Source: Phyllobacterium lublinensis (GTDB lineage Bacteria > Pseudomonadota > Alphaproteobacteria > Rhizobiales > Rhizobiaceae). Taken from it: a stretch of DNA of 64,000 nucleotides. This document shows, one piece after another, positions 34,291 to 41,955 of this stretch. Every line of letters starts with the position of its first letter. Positions within the stretch are counted from its first letter, which is position 1. Made by a program: the position numbers and the translations under genes. The notes beneath the pieces were generated by a model. The model made no database searches. It was not told the origin of the DNA and saw only the letters and a program-made list of their open reading frames with translations. The DNA lies in assembly GCF_020164435.1 (NCBI RefSeq), contig NZ_JAIUDQ010000002.1:62001-126000 (forward strand). The letters are read 5' to 3'.

Positions 34291-34815
34291 CTACGGACAG
34301 CACCCGGTGTTGTTCGCTGAAGTCCCGCAACAGGCCCTGGCCGCAGCATGCTCAGCTCGATGCCTCGGCTTGCAGATGGCAGGGCGTGAAGCAAGGCGCA
34401 GGAGAACGTGGTCCGTGCCGAACTCCAAGGCGTGAACATCAAACACCTGCATGGGCGTATCGGGTGGGCCAACTTCGAAAGTGAGGCGCGCGTCCCGGTC
34501 GATCTCTACTTTCATCGCCACCTGGTCAAGGATCTTGCGAAATTTCTCGACCGTCATGAAGTCGCGTCCATCCTGTGAAGCAATGTCTTCAACCTGCAAA
34601 ATGGTTTCGCGCCATTGGTCGGAATTCCCGCCGCAATCGAGCGTAATGAATGAACCTGCCTTCACTTCAGTAACATGGTAGCCCGACTGGATTTTCCGAC
34701 CTGCATACTCGAGGACAAGAGATTTTGTGCTGTGCGGCTCCAGTCCGGTAAACAGGACGTTGAGCGTTGCTTCATCGCGAAAATCGATCCGGGAAGGGCT
34801 GGTCATCGTGTCCAT
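34291..34815 (-). CDS. DUF6428 family protein with Cys-rich tail
   Basis: A 174-residue cytoplasmic protein. The body (about 1-145) contains FTGLEPHSTKSLVLEYAGR and FEVGPPDTPMQVFDVHALEF. The end reads RACCGTSANNTGCCP, two Cys pairs that could hold As(III) or another soft metal. It is divergently transcribed from a second arsR with 46 bp between them, so it is likely controlled by arsenic. Family number is from memory; function unknown. AAGGAT precedes the ATG. Confidence 0.75.
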   Translation of the reverse strand: MDTMTSPSRIDFRDEATLNVLFTGLEPHSTKSLVLEYAGRKIQSGYHVTEVKAGSFITLDCGGNSDQWRETILQVEDIASQDGRDFMTVEKFRKILDQVAMKVEIDRDARLTFEVGPPDTPMQVFDVHALEFGTDHVLLRLASRPAICKPRHRAEHAAARACCGTSANNTGCCP

Positions 34816-34832
34816 ATTGATCTATCCTTATT

Positions 34833-34854
34833 TCAACATCTTTTGAGATATTGA
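34833..34854. promoter_or_regulatory. Imperfect dyad in the divergent arsR2 promoter
   Basis: TCAACATCT and AGATATTGA (one mismatch) face each other across TTTG in the 46-bp gap between the DUF6428 gene and arsR2. Its place over both start regions makes it a good ArsR operator candidate. Confidence 0.55.
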
Positions 34855-34861
34855 GGTAATT

Positions 34862-35191
34862 ATGAACGAATTGCAAGCGCTCGATGCCTTTGCTTCACTC
34901 TCCCAAGAAACTCGGCTTCGGATTGTGCGTCTGCTTGTTATTGCCGGACCGGACGGAATGGCCGCCGGCGCTGTCGGCGATGCCATGGGAGCGTCATCCT
35001 CCAAAATATCGTTTCACCTCAGTCATCTGGAGCGTGCGGGACTGATCCAGTCGCGTCGGGAGGCGCGCTCGATAATCTACAGCGCAGTCTATCCCGCCCT
35101 TTCCGGTCTCATAGAGTTTCTGATGAAGGACTGTTGCCAGGGCCGCTGCGATCCCTCAGTCGACACCTGTTCCACGGCTTGTGAGGCGTGA
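34862..35191 (+). CDS. ArsR-family repressor, second copy
   Basis: A 109-residue winged-helix regulator with HTH MGASSSKISFHLSHLERAGL. Cys residues cluster at KDCCQGRCDP and DTCSTAC, different in spacing from the first ArsR, so the ligand-binding geometry differs. GAGG precedes the ATG. Followed at 7 bp by an efflux pump gene. It probably controls itself, the pump and the divergent DUF6428 gene. Confidence 0.9.
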   Translation: MNELQALDAFASLSQETRLRIVRLLVIAGPDGMAAGAVGDAMGASSSKISFHLSHLERAGLIQSRREARSIIYSAVYPALSGLIEFLMKDCCQGRCDPSVDTCSTACEA

Positions 35192-35198
35192 AGACCAA

Positions 35199-36431
35199 AT
35201 GGCCGGGCATCAAATTTTACTGGATGCTACCCGCACCCATATCGTAGTGGCAGCACTCGGCATCACCCAGATCATCGGTTATGGCACCCTTTATTACAGT
35301 TTCAGCGCCCTTGCTGCATCTATGGCGAAGGATATCGGCTGGCCCCAGGAATGGGTATTTGGGGTTTTTTCGATCTCGCTGCTTGTTGGCGGCCTCGCCG
35401 CTCCAATCGCGGGAAGCTGGATCGACAGGTACGGAGCGGGTTCCGTGATGGCCGTTGGCTCAACAGGTGCCGCCATCTCTCTTGTCGTCTGTGCACTTGC
35501 GCCTGGTCCGTTCATGTTTGCAGTTGCATTGATGGCAATCGAACTTGCCGCGACATTCGTGCTTTATAACGCCGCGTTCGCTCTCCTCGTTCAGCTCAAT
35601 CCGACGACGGCACAGCGGAACATAGTCCATCTAACGTTGATTGCAGGTTTCGCATCTACCATCTTTTGGCCACTGACTTCCACCCTGCACGAACAGCTGT
35701 CCTGGCGAGAAGTCTACCTCGTCTTTGCCGCCGTCCACCTGCTTCTCTGTCTGCCAATCCATATCTGGTTGGCGAGGCTATCGGGAGTTGCGATTGCGGT
35801 GGATCCACGGGCTGCAAGCACCAAGCGGCATGTTGAAGGAAGTCTTCCTGCCGAGCACCGTCAATCAGCGTTTGTATTGATGGTGATTGGCTTTGCCTTG
35901 CTCAGCCTCGTAGATGCAGCCATCCTCGTCCACATGTTGCCGATGCTATCCGCATTAGGCCTTGGTAGTACCAGCGTTCTAATAGGTACGCTTTTTGGCC
36001 CTGCTCAAGTGGCCAGTCGTCTCTTCAGCATGCTGAGTGGCGAAAGGATACCTGCACTTGGACTGGCGTTGATTTCCAGTCTTCTCGTTCCGCTGTCTGT
36101 AGCCGTACTGCTCAGCAGTGGCACGTGGATTCCGGGAGCATTGGCGTTCGCCGTGCTATTCGGTCTGGGAGCGGGCCTTGCAAGTATCGTCCAAGGCACC
36201 CTTCCTCTCACCTTGTTCGGCAGCAGCGGCTATGGCCAACGTGTCGGCAAGGCAACAGCGGTTAGATTAACTACCTCAGCGGCAGCACCTTTTGTGTTCG
36301 CATTCATGATGCAGCACGTTGGTGTGGAGGTTTCCCTGGCAATATTTGCTGCGCTCGCAGTCACAGCCGCAATTTCGTTCGCAGCGATTCATCAACCAAA
36401 GCGGCGAAGCTTGATCCGAGAGCCTTCATAA
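35199..36431 (+). CDS. arsK: MFS efflux transporter, ArsK-like
   Basis: A 410-residue major-facilitator protein with twelve predicted transmembrane helices. Position behind an ArsR gene and the overall pattern (TRTHIVVAALGITQIIGYGTLYY) fit the ArsK group that exports arsenite, antimonite and some organoarsenicals in Agrobacterium relatives. ATG 35199 is preferred; a GTG at 35181 overlapping the arsR2 stop is possible. A GCCGGC-TGTT-GCCGGC hairpin sits about 40 bp after its stop. Confidence 0.8.
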   Translation: MAGHQILLDATRTHIVVAALGITQIIGYGTLYYSFSALAASMAKDIGWPQEWVFGVFSISLLVGGLAAPIAGSWIDRYGAGSVMAVGSTGAAISLVVCALAPGPFMFAVALMAIELAATFVLYNAAFALLVQLNPTTAQRNIVHLTLIAGFASTIFWPLTSTLHEQLSWREVYLVFAAVHLLLCLPIHIWLARLSGVAIAVDPRAASTKRHVEGSLPAEHRQSAFVLMVIGFALLSLVDAAILVHMLPMLSALGLGSTSVLIGTLFGPAQVASRLFSMLSGERIPALGLALISSLLVPLSVAVLLSSGTWIPGALAFAVLFGLGAGLASIVQGTLPLTLFGSSGYGQRVGKATAVRLTTSAAAPFVFAFMMQHVGVEVSLAIFAALAVTAAISFAAIHQPKRRSLIREPS

Positions 36432-36639
36432 ACGAACCTTTGGAGGGGCGGGGCATTCACAAAGGGCGGAGCCGGCTGTTGCCGGCGAAGGCGCACGGTG
36501 TAACGATCATGATCCATGAGATAATGCGTTCAAGGCAACCATCAACAAGATCGTGGTGAAAACACAGCACGTCATTAACGCCGTTGACGGGCGCATGACA
36601 TAGACCGCAAGCGTCAGGCCTTTGATCTCTCCGCTTGGG

Positions 36640-37065
36640 TCAATCCCAGACCTTGGCGGCACGAACTCTGATGACCGCTTCTCGTGTGCACTCGTCGCTT
36701 TCTTCGCCTTCGCGTGTGATGATGGGCTGCCCTTCCTCGAGGTCGAGGATTGGAACGGGCCGGCCGCCCCATCCGCAGTGGGCGCAACGCGGACGTTCCC
36801 AAAGTACGCCGGGTGCCTCATTATTTTCGCCATGTTCGGGTTCGAGATGCGGCGAGCCGCAGTTCGGGCATTCGGGAGGCACCTGGCGCAATTCGCGAAT
36901 GATCGATGATGTTGCCATGCCGATGGCGTGTTGGTTTAACGATTGCGCCATCTCGGCATCAGTCCACGTGGCCGACTTTGAATGCGTCAGCCAATTTGAG
37001 ATGTCCATGCGGACTCGAGTGCACTCTTCAAGGCCCCGCGGCGGGTATGCGTTCTCGGATAACAT
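36640..37065 (-). CDS. Zinc-ribbon protein, unknown
   Basis: A 141-residue protein with a likely zinc ribbon, CPNCG...CAHCG (about residues 68-97), and a C-terminus TREAVIRVRAAKVWD. A later Met (MDISNWLTHSK, start 37008) may be the true start, since the first 19 residues lie in sequence partly repeated near the 19-kb tRNA fragment. No function known. The last 16 codons are mirrored by a relic at 25463. Confidence 0.6.
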   Translation of the reverse strand: MLSENAYPPRGLEECTRVRMDISNWLTHSKSATWTDAEMAQSLNQHAIGMATSSIIRELRQVPPECPNCGSPHLEPEHGENNEAPGVLWERPRCAHCGWGGRPVPILDLEEGQPIITREGEESDECTREAVIRVRAAKVWD

Positions 37066-37088
37066 ATTGATTTTCTTTAAGAAAACTT

Positions 37089-37162
37089 TGGCTGGGGAAC
37101 CTGGATTCGAACCAGGACTAACGGAGTCAGAGTCCGTGGGTCTACCGTTAACCTATTCCCCA
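37089..37162 (-). tRNA. tRNA-Gln, anticodon CUG
   Basis: A 74-nt gene including encoded CCA. Acceptor TGGGGAA pairs with TTCCCCA, discriminator G; D-arm GGTT...GACC; anticodon stem ACGGA/TCCGT with loop CTCTGAC giving anticodon CTG; T-arm CCTGG TTCGAAT CCAGG. Reads codon CAG. Its 3' part is duplicated at 19018-19062. Confidence 0.97.
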
Positions 37163-37304
37163 ACAGTCGCCTGTATGCGGCGGCGGCAATGCCTGTGCGG
37201 GTCGTCATATAATTGAATTATCTCAGGATGCAAACCCCCTGTCAGTGGTTTTTGCCAATTCTTTTTGGTTTGGCCAAGTCATGCCCGATAACTTGACCCA
37301 GGCA

Positions 37305-38387
37305 TCAGACCATGTGGCCAAGGCGGAGCCCGTTTTCATTGAACAGATGAACCGGCGCTGCCGACAGCGACAGGTGAATACCCTCACCCACCATGAGGTC
37401 ATGTTGCCCCGGCGCAACCAGCAACACCTTCTGACCCGAGACGTCGGCGTGGAGCACTGTCTCAGAGCCCAGCGCCTCCACGAGCTTGATCTGGGCGGGA
37501 ATGCCTTTAGTGTCGCCGATAGAAATGTGCTGAGGACGCACGCCCAAGGTCACGCGGGCGCCTTTGGCCGTGCCGTTGCCTTCAATCGGGACTTCCACCC
37601 GATGTCCCCCGGCCAGTGTCACGACGGCCTTGTCCGATCCCGAAGATTCTATAGTGCCCTCGAGGAAATTCATGTGCGGTGAGCCGATAAATCCTGCGAC
37701 AAAACGGTTGGCTGGCGAATTATAAAGTTCAAGCGGCGTCCCGACCTGCTCGATGCGTCCGGCGCGCAATACCACGATCCTGTCGGCGAGCGTCATGGCC
37801 TCCACCTGATCGTGCGTGACATAGATCATCGTGGCCGAGAGCCGTGCATGAAGCGCAGCAAGCTCTGCGCGGGTGGAGCCGCGAAGCTCGGCGTCCAGAT
37901 TTGACAGGGGCTCATCAAGCAGAAAAGCGACTGGCCGCCGTACAATGGCACGGCCAATGGCGACACGTTGGCGCTGGCCGCCCGACAACTGACCTGGCCG
38001 CCGCTCGAGATATGGCTCTATTTCCAGCATCCTGGCCGCCTCAGCAATTCGCTCGGCAATCTCCGTCTTCGCCATTTTGGTGTTTTCCAGACCAAATGCG
38101 AGATTTTGACGGACACTCATGTGCGGATAGAGTGCATAGGATTGAAATACCATCGCCAGTCCACGATCGGCTGCCGGAATATTGTTGACAACCTTGCCAT
38201 CGATCGTGAGTTCGCCCCGGCTCGGGCGGTCAAGACCCGCAATCATGCGGAGCAAGGTGGATTTGCCGCAGCCGGAGGGGCCAACGAAAACAACGAATTC
38301 GCCGTCGGCTATTTCAAGACTGATGTCGTGGATGACATCGACACTGCCGAAGGACTTTGCGACGTTGGTGAGCTTGATATGTCCCAT
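37305..38387 (-). CDS. ABC transporter ATPase, UgpC-like (uronate-oligosaccharide locus)
   Basis: A 360-residue ATPase with Walker [10 protein letters not shown] at 36-44, signature LSGGQ at 134-138, Walker B ending in LLDEP, and a C-terminal TOBE-type domain. GAGGGG precedes ATG 38387; the longer frame to 38510 runs into the permease gene. Last gene of the seven-gene uronate operon. Powers the permease pair that precedes it. Confidence 0.92.
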   Translation of the reverse strand: MGHIKLTNVAKSFGSVDVIHDISLEIADGEFVVFVGPSGCGKSTLLRMIAGLDRPSRGELTIDGKVVNNIPAADRGLAMVFQSYALYPHMSVRQNLAFGLENTKMAKTEIAERIAEAARMLEIEPYLERRPGQLSGGQRQRVAIGRAIVRRPVAFLLDEPLSNLDAELRGSTRAELAALHARLSATMIYVTHDQVEAMTLADRIVVLRAGRIEQVGTPLELYNSPANRFVAGFIGSPHMNFLEGTIESSGSDKAVVTLAGGHRVEVPIEGNGTAKGARVTLGVRPQHISIGDTKGIPAQIKLVEALGSETVLHADVSGQKVLLVAPGQHDLMVGEGIHLSLSAAPVHLFNENGLRLGHMV

Positions 38388-38398
38388 AAAATCCCCTC

Positions 38399-39451
38399 TT
38401 ATTTCAGCCCGGTTCCGGCAATGCCCGTGGTAATGAAGCGCTGCAGGAAGATGAACACCAGAACAACCGGGATCATGGTCACGACTGTCATGGCAAGGAT
38501 GAAGTGCCATTGCACGTTCAGCTCACCGGAGTAGATGCTGAGCCCTACCTGCAACGTGTACAGTTCCTTGCGCGACAGGACGATCAGGGGCCAGAGGAAG
38601 TCGTTCCAGCGCCAGACCACGGAAAAGATCGCAAGCACTGCGAGCGCCGGAGCCGTCAACGGCAGAATGATACGCCAGTAGATTTGCCATTCGGACGCCT
38701 TGTCCATGCGGGCCGCATCAATCAGCTCATCGGGAATGGTCAGCATGTATTGGCGGAGAATGAAGACGCCGGTCGGCGTTGCGACCGTCGGCAGGATAAC
38801 GCCCCAGAGACTGTTGAAGAGGCCAAGCGCAGAGACGATCGAATAAAGCGGTACCATGATGACCGACAAGGGCACCATGAGCGTAGCCAAAATAAGCAGC
38901 ATCGCTACCGTTCGACCACGAAACTCATATTTGCTGAGCGCAAAGGCCGCCATTGAATTGACGATCAGCGTGATCAGGGTAGCCACCACGGTCACGAAGA
39001 CCGAGTTCCAAAGATACCGTACAAAATCAAAATGCGTGAACGGCTCGGCATAATTCTCTGACGCGAAAGTCATTTCACGCACCGGTTTGCGCTGGGCGAT
39101 ATTCACCTTGATGATCTCGCCCGGATTGCTCGGGTCGATCATCTGGCTCACGACGCCGATGCGCCGCAGTTCGGCGAGCCGCACCGTCTTGCCGCCCTCA
39201 AGCGTCACTTCATAAAGATCAAGCGGCTTGTCAATTCCCTCGACGGTGACCTTCTGGGTAACATAGGGCAATATGGTTGGCGGAAATTCCGCAAGCGCAG
39301 CCGGCGTTTTGAACGACGAACCGACGAGCCAGATCGCCGGGCCAAACATGATGAACAGCCCCCCGATGAGCCAGATCCAGGTGACGATGTCAGTCCAATG
39401 CCAGCCCTTGCCGCCCTTGCGACGGAAAAGAAACTGCGCGACTCGGCTCAT
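38399..39451 (-). CDS. ABC transporter permease, MalG-like, with periplasmic insertion
   Basis: A 350-residue permease. After the first transmembrane helix (about 25-47) there is a beta-rich soluble stretch (about 55-130: LPYVTQKVTVEG..., VRLAELRRIGVV...) before the remaining five helices. This is longer than the usual MalG loop. EAA-loop: DAARMDKASEWQIYWRIILP. Overlaps the preceding permease by 4 nt. The extra domain may contact the binding protein. Confidence 0.88.
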   Translation of the reverse strand: MSRVAQFLFRRKGGKGWHWTDIVTWIWLIGGLFIMFGPAIWLVGSSFKTPAALAEFPPTILPYVTQKVTVEGIDKPLDLYEVTLEGGKTVRLAELRRIGVVSQMIDPSNPGEIIKVNIAQRKPVREMTFASENYAEPFTHFDFVRYLWNSVFVTVVATLITLIVNSMAAFALSKYEFRGRTVAMLLILATLMVPLSVIMVPLYSIVSALGLFNSLWGVILPTVATPTGVFILRQYMLTIPDELIDAARMDKASEWQIYWRIILPLTAPALAVLAIFSVVWRWNDFLWPLIVLSRKELYTLQVGLSIYSGELNVQWHFILAMTVVTMIPVVLVFIFLQRFITTGIAGTGLK

Positions 39452-40476
39452 TTGCGGCCACCTTTCTTTTCTCCTGATCGGCTGAGGCTGAGTTGAAGCA
39501 GCGTCAGAACGACAAGCACTGCACCCATGAGGATTGAAGCAGCCGCAGCGAGTCCCGGATTGCGGAGTTGGGCGGCGAAGCCCGTTTCGTAAATGTACTG
39601 GGTCAGGAACAGAGTGCTGGTGCCTGGTCCCCCGCCGGTCAGAACGTAGACTTCGTCGAAGATCTGCACGGCACGGATCAGCACCAACACGATGACGACA
39701 AGGAGGTTGGGCGCTAGCAGGGGAAGGGTAATCCGCAGGAAGACACGCGTCGGTTTTGTGCCGTCCATCTCGGCAGCTTCATAAAGATCTCTGGGTATCG
39801 CCTGTAGCCCGGCCAAGAGGATGAGCGTATAGAATCCCATATGTGCCCAAATCGACACGCCGACAGCCGCGGCAAACGACCAGCTACGGTCGTTCAGCCA
39901 GACGTGGGGTTCGAAGCCGAGGCTGTAAAGTCCGAAGTTGAGAAGTCCCTGGCGTTGGAGGATCCACTTCCAAATGAGGCCAACCACCACCGGCGACAGC
40001 AATACCGGAAAGAAGAACACGGCACGCCAGAAACTGCGTGCCCTGAGGTCGCGGTTCAGAATAAGGGCGGTCACCAGCGACACGACGATCATCAGCGTTA
40101 CCTGGAGAAGGACGAACCATGCGGTATTGCCCACGGCTGTCCAGAACGTGTCTTCGGCGCAGCTGTTGGCATCGAGATAGTTTGAGCAGTCGAAGAGGCG
40201 CGCATACTGATCCGTGCCGACAAAAGTGCGGTCTGGCAGGAAGAGGGCTGTTCCGCCAGTCATCGAATAGGCAAAGTTGATGAAGAACGGCAGCAGCACG
40301 AAAATGCCGAATATCAGCATGTTTGGCAGGAGGAAAAAGGTCGCCATGCCACCGATGCCGGTCGTCCTTTGAAGAAAGCGCAACGGTGGATCGATAAGGT
40401 CCATCACAAAGCGAACGGGCTTCGCGATGGCTTCTCCGAAGCTGAAACCGGACTGTTCACGTGGGTCTGTTGTCAT
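39448..40476 (-). CDS. ABC transporter permease, MalF-like
   Basis: A 342-residue permease with six helices and EAA-loop EAAEMDGTKPTRVFLRITLP. A soluble segment with two Cys (FDCSNYLDANSCAED, near residue 100) between the first two helices could form a periplasmic disulfide. ATG 40476 behind AGGAAG is preferred to the earlier in-frame start at 40509. Partner of the MalG-like permease that overlaps its end. Confidence 0.88.
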   Translation of the reverse strand: MTTDPREQSGFSFGEAIAKPVRFVMDLIDPPLRFLQRTTGIGGMATFFLLPNMLIFGIFVLLPFFINFAYSMTGGTALFLPDRTFVGTDQYARLFDCSNYLDANSCAEDTFWTAVGNTAWFVLLQVTLMIVVSLVTALILNRDLRARSFWRAVFFFPVLLSPVVVGLIWKWILQRQGLLNFGLYSLGFEPHVWLNDRSWSFAAAVGVSIWAHMGFYTLILLAGLQAIPRDLYEAAEMDGTKPTRVFLRITLPLLAPNLLVVIVLVLIRAVQIFDEVYVLTGGGPGTSTLFLTQYIYETGFAAQLRNPGLAAAASILMGAVLVVLTLLQLSLSRSGEKKGGRK

Positions 40477-40590
40477 CGTCGCTTCCTCGGCAAAACCGAA
40501 ATCGGCCACATCCCGGCCGCTGCCTCAACGCGCTTTGCGACCGGCAACGCTTATGGAGGGACCATGACGGTCCCCGCATATGCTTGACAT

Positions 40591-40614
40591 AGCGGCCGTC
40601 ACCCAGCGGTCGCT
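40591..40614 (-). other. Intercistronic hairpin at the binding-protein stop
   Basis: AGCGGCCG and CGGTCGCT (one mismatch) form a stem overlapping the stop codon of the binding-protein gene; GGGACC/GGTCCC at 40558-40574 forms a second short stem before the permease. As at 1621, these probably set a higher level of the binding-protein message. Confidence 0.55.
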
Positions 40615-41881
40615 ATCGGCCGGAGTCCTTGACCTTGGTGGCGATATCGGCGTCGATACGCGCGAAGGCTTCTTCAAGGTTCAATTCGCCGGCCGCTGCC
40701 TGACTCACACGGGTGACCAAAGCGCCGTAGTACGTATCCGACCAATACCAGCCGGGTAGCTTTTGCGCGATGTCGGACAGCGAAGACGTGGACGTAACAA
40801 AATTATTCAGGGCCGCCTTTGCCTGCTGGTCATCCGTCTTGAAATCGAGCCCTTTCTCGAGCAGGCCCTTATGGGCCGGCAGGAACAGCGTGCGCTCCGA
40901 GAACTCCTTTACGATGTCTTCCCGTGCCAGGTAGTCCATCACCTTGGCAACTTCCTTCGGGTTCTTCGTGTACTTGACCGCTACCAGACCGGCTCCACCC
41001 GGCATTCCGGTGCAATTGGCGGGGCCGCATGGACTGCCGGTGGCAACCCAGTCGAAGTTGGTGCCGATCTTCGTCGAGAAGTTTGGTACCTGCCATGAGC
41101 CGGAGTAGTAGTAGACGAGCTGGCCGTTGATGAAATCATCTGCGGCGGCCCGATAGGTCGAACCAGCGGCCGAGACCCAGACATCCTTGCTCATTGTGCC
41201 GTCAGTGACCCACCCGACGAACTTGGTTATGAAGTTCTTGGCGCCTTCATCGAGCGGCGCGGGCTTACCATCCGCACCAATGTAGTTGGAGCCGTAGGAA
41301 AGATTGGGTCCGGTCAAGCGATGGCCCGAGCGATCAAGGGCCATGGCGAACGAGACCTGCTGGCTGTCGGCGACTTGCTTCGCAGCCTTGGCCCAATCAT
41401 CCCAAGTTGCATCCTTTGGCGGGAGGGCTACGCCGGCCTGGTCGAACAGCGTCTTGTTGGCGAAGCCGCCAGTCAGCGTGATCTGGGTCATGAAGCCCGA
41501 AATCTGGTTTGTACCATCGGGGCGCATCCAGTCGGCCTGTCCGCCAAAATTCTTGTCCCAATAGCTCGCATCGGCGACAAGCGGACGCAGGTCGAGCCAA
41601 TGTTGGCTCATTGCCTTCAAATTGGTCACACGCGCTATGTCCGGACCGTCACCGGCCTCCAGTTGGACGGGCAACTGCTCGCGCACCACGCCATACGCAA
41701 CGTTGTCGAGAATAACGTTGATTCCCGGGTTTTCCTTCATGAAGCGGTCGAGCAGATCCTTCAGGACCTCGCCCTCCACACCGTCGGAATACCACATGAT
41801 CCGCACATCGCCGGCCATCGCGGCGGTCGAAGCCAGAAGTCCGACAGCGAATGCTGCCAGCATCGTACTTGTCTTGATCAT
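40613..41881 (-). CDS. ABC transporter oligosaccharide-binding protein
   Basis: A 422-residue periplasmic binding protein with a signal peptide ending STAAMAGD. Family 1 solute-binding pattern. Its neighbours, a GH105 hydrolase and KduI, indicate that it captures unsaturated uronic-acid oligosaccharides from pectin or a related polymer. AGGAGG stands six bases before ATG 41881. Second in rank only to the hydrolase genes in the same operon. Confidence 0.88.
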   Translation of the reverse strand: MIKTSTMLAAFAVGLLASTAAMAGDVRIMWYSDGVEGEVLKDLLDRFMKENPGINVILDNVAYGVVREQLPVQLEAGDGPDIARVTNLKAMSQHWLDLRPLVADASYWDKNFGGQADWMRPDGTNQISGFMTQITLTGGFANKTLFDQAGVALPPKDATWDDWAKAAKQVADSQQVSFAMALDRSGHRLTGPNLSYGSNYIGADGKPAPLDEGAKNFITKFVGWVTDGTMSKDVWVSAAGSTYRAAADDFINGQLVYYYSGSWQVPNFSTKIGTNFDWVATGSPCGPANCTGMPGGAGLVAVKYTKNPKEVAKVMDYLAREDIVKEFSERTLFLPAHKGLLEKGLDFKTDDQQAKAALNNFVTSTSSLSDIAQKLPGWYWSDTYYGALVTRVSQAAAGELNLEEAFARIDADIATKVKDSGR

Positions 41882-41899
41882 CACGTTCCTCCTCTTGGT

Positions 41900-41920
41900 C
41901 CGAGCCCTGTTCCCGCTCGG
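41900..41920 (-). other. Short hairpin before the binding-protein gene
   Basis: CCGAGC and GCTCGG pair across nine bases in the 74-bp gap between the 827-residue protein gene and the binding-protein gene. May protect or process the message; no T-run. Confidence 0.45.
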
Positions 41921-41955
41921 TTATGGATCGCCGGCATGAGGGCCAGCGTTCTTCC

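Noticed and set aside
19319-37088. Integrase or transposase gene inside the tRNA-bounded segment
   Set aside because: Looked for tyrosine and serine recombinase or DDE motifs in all long frames; none seen.
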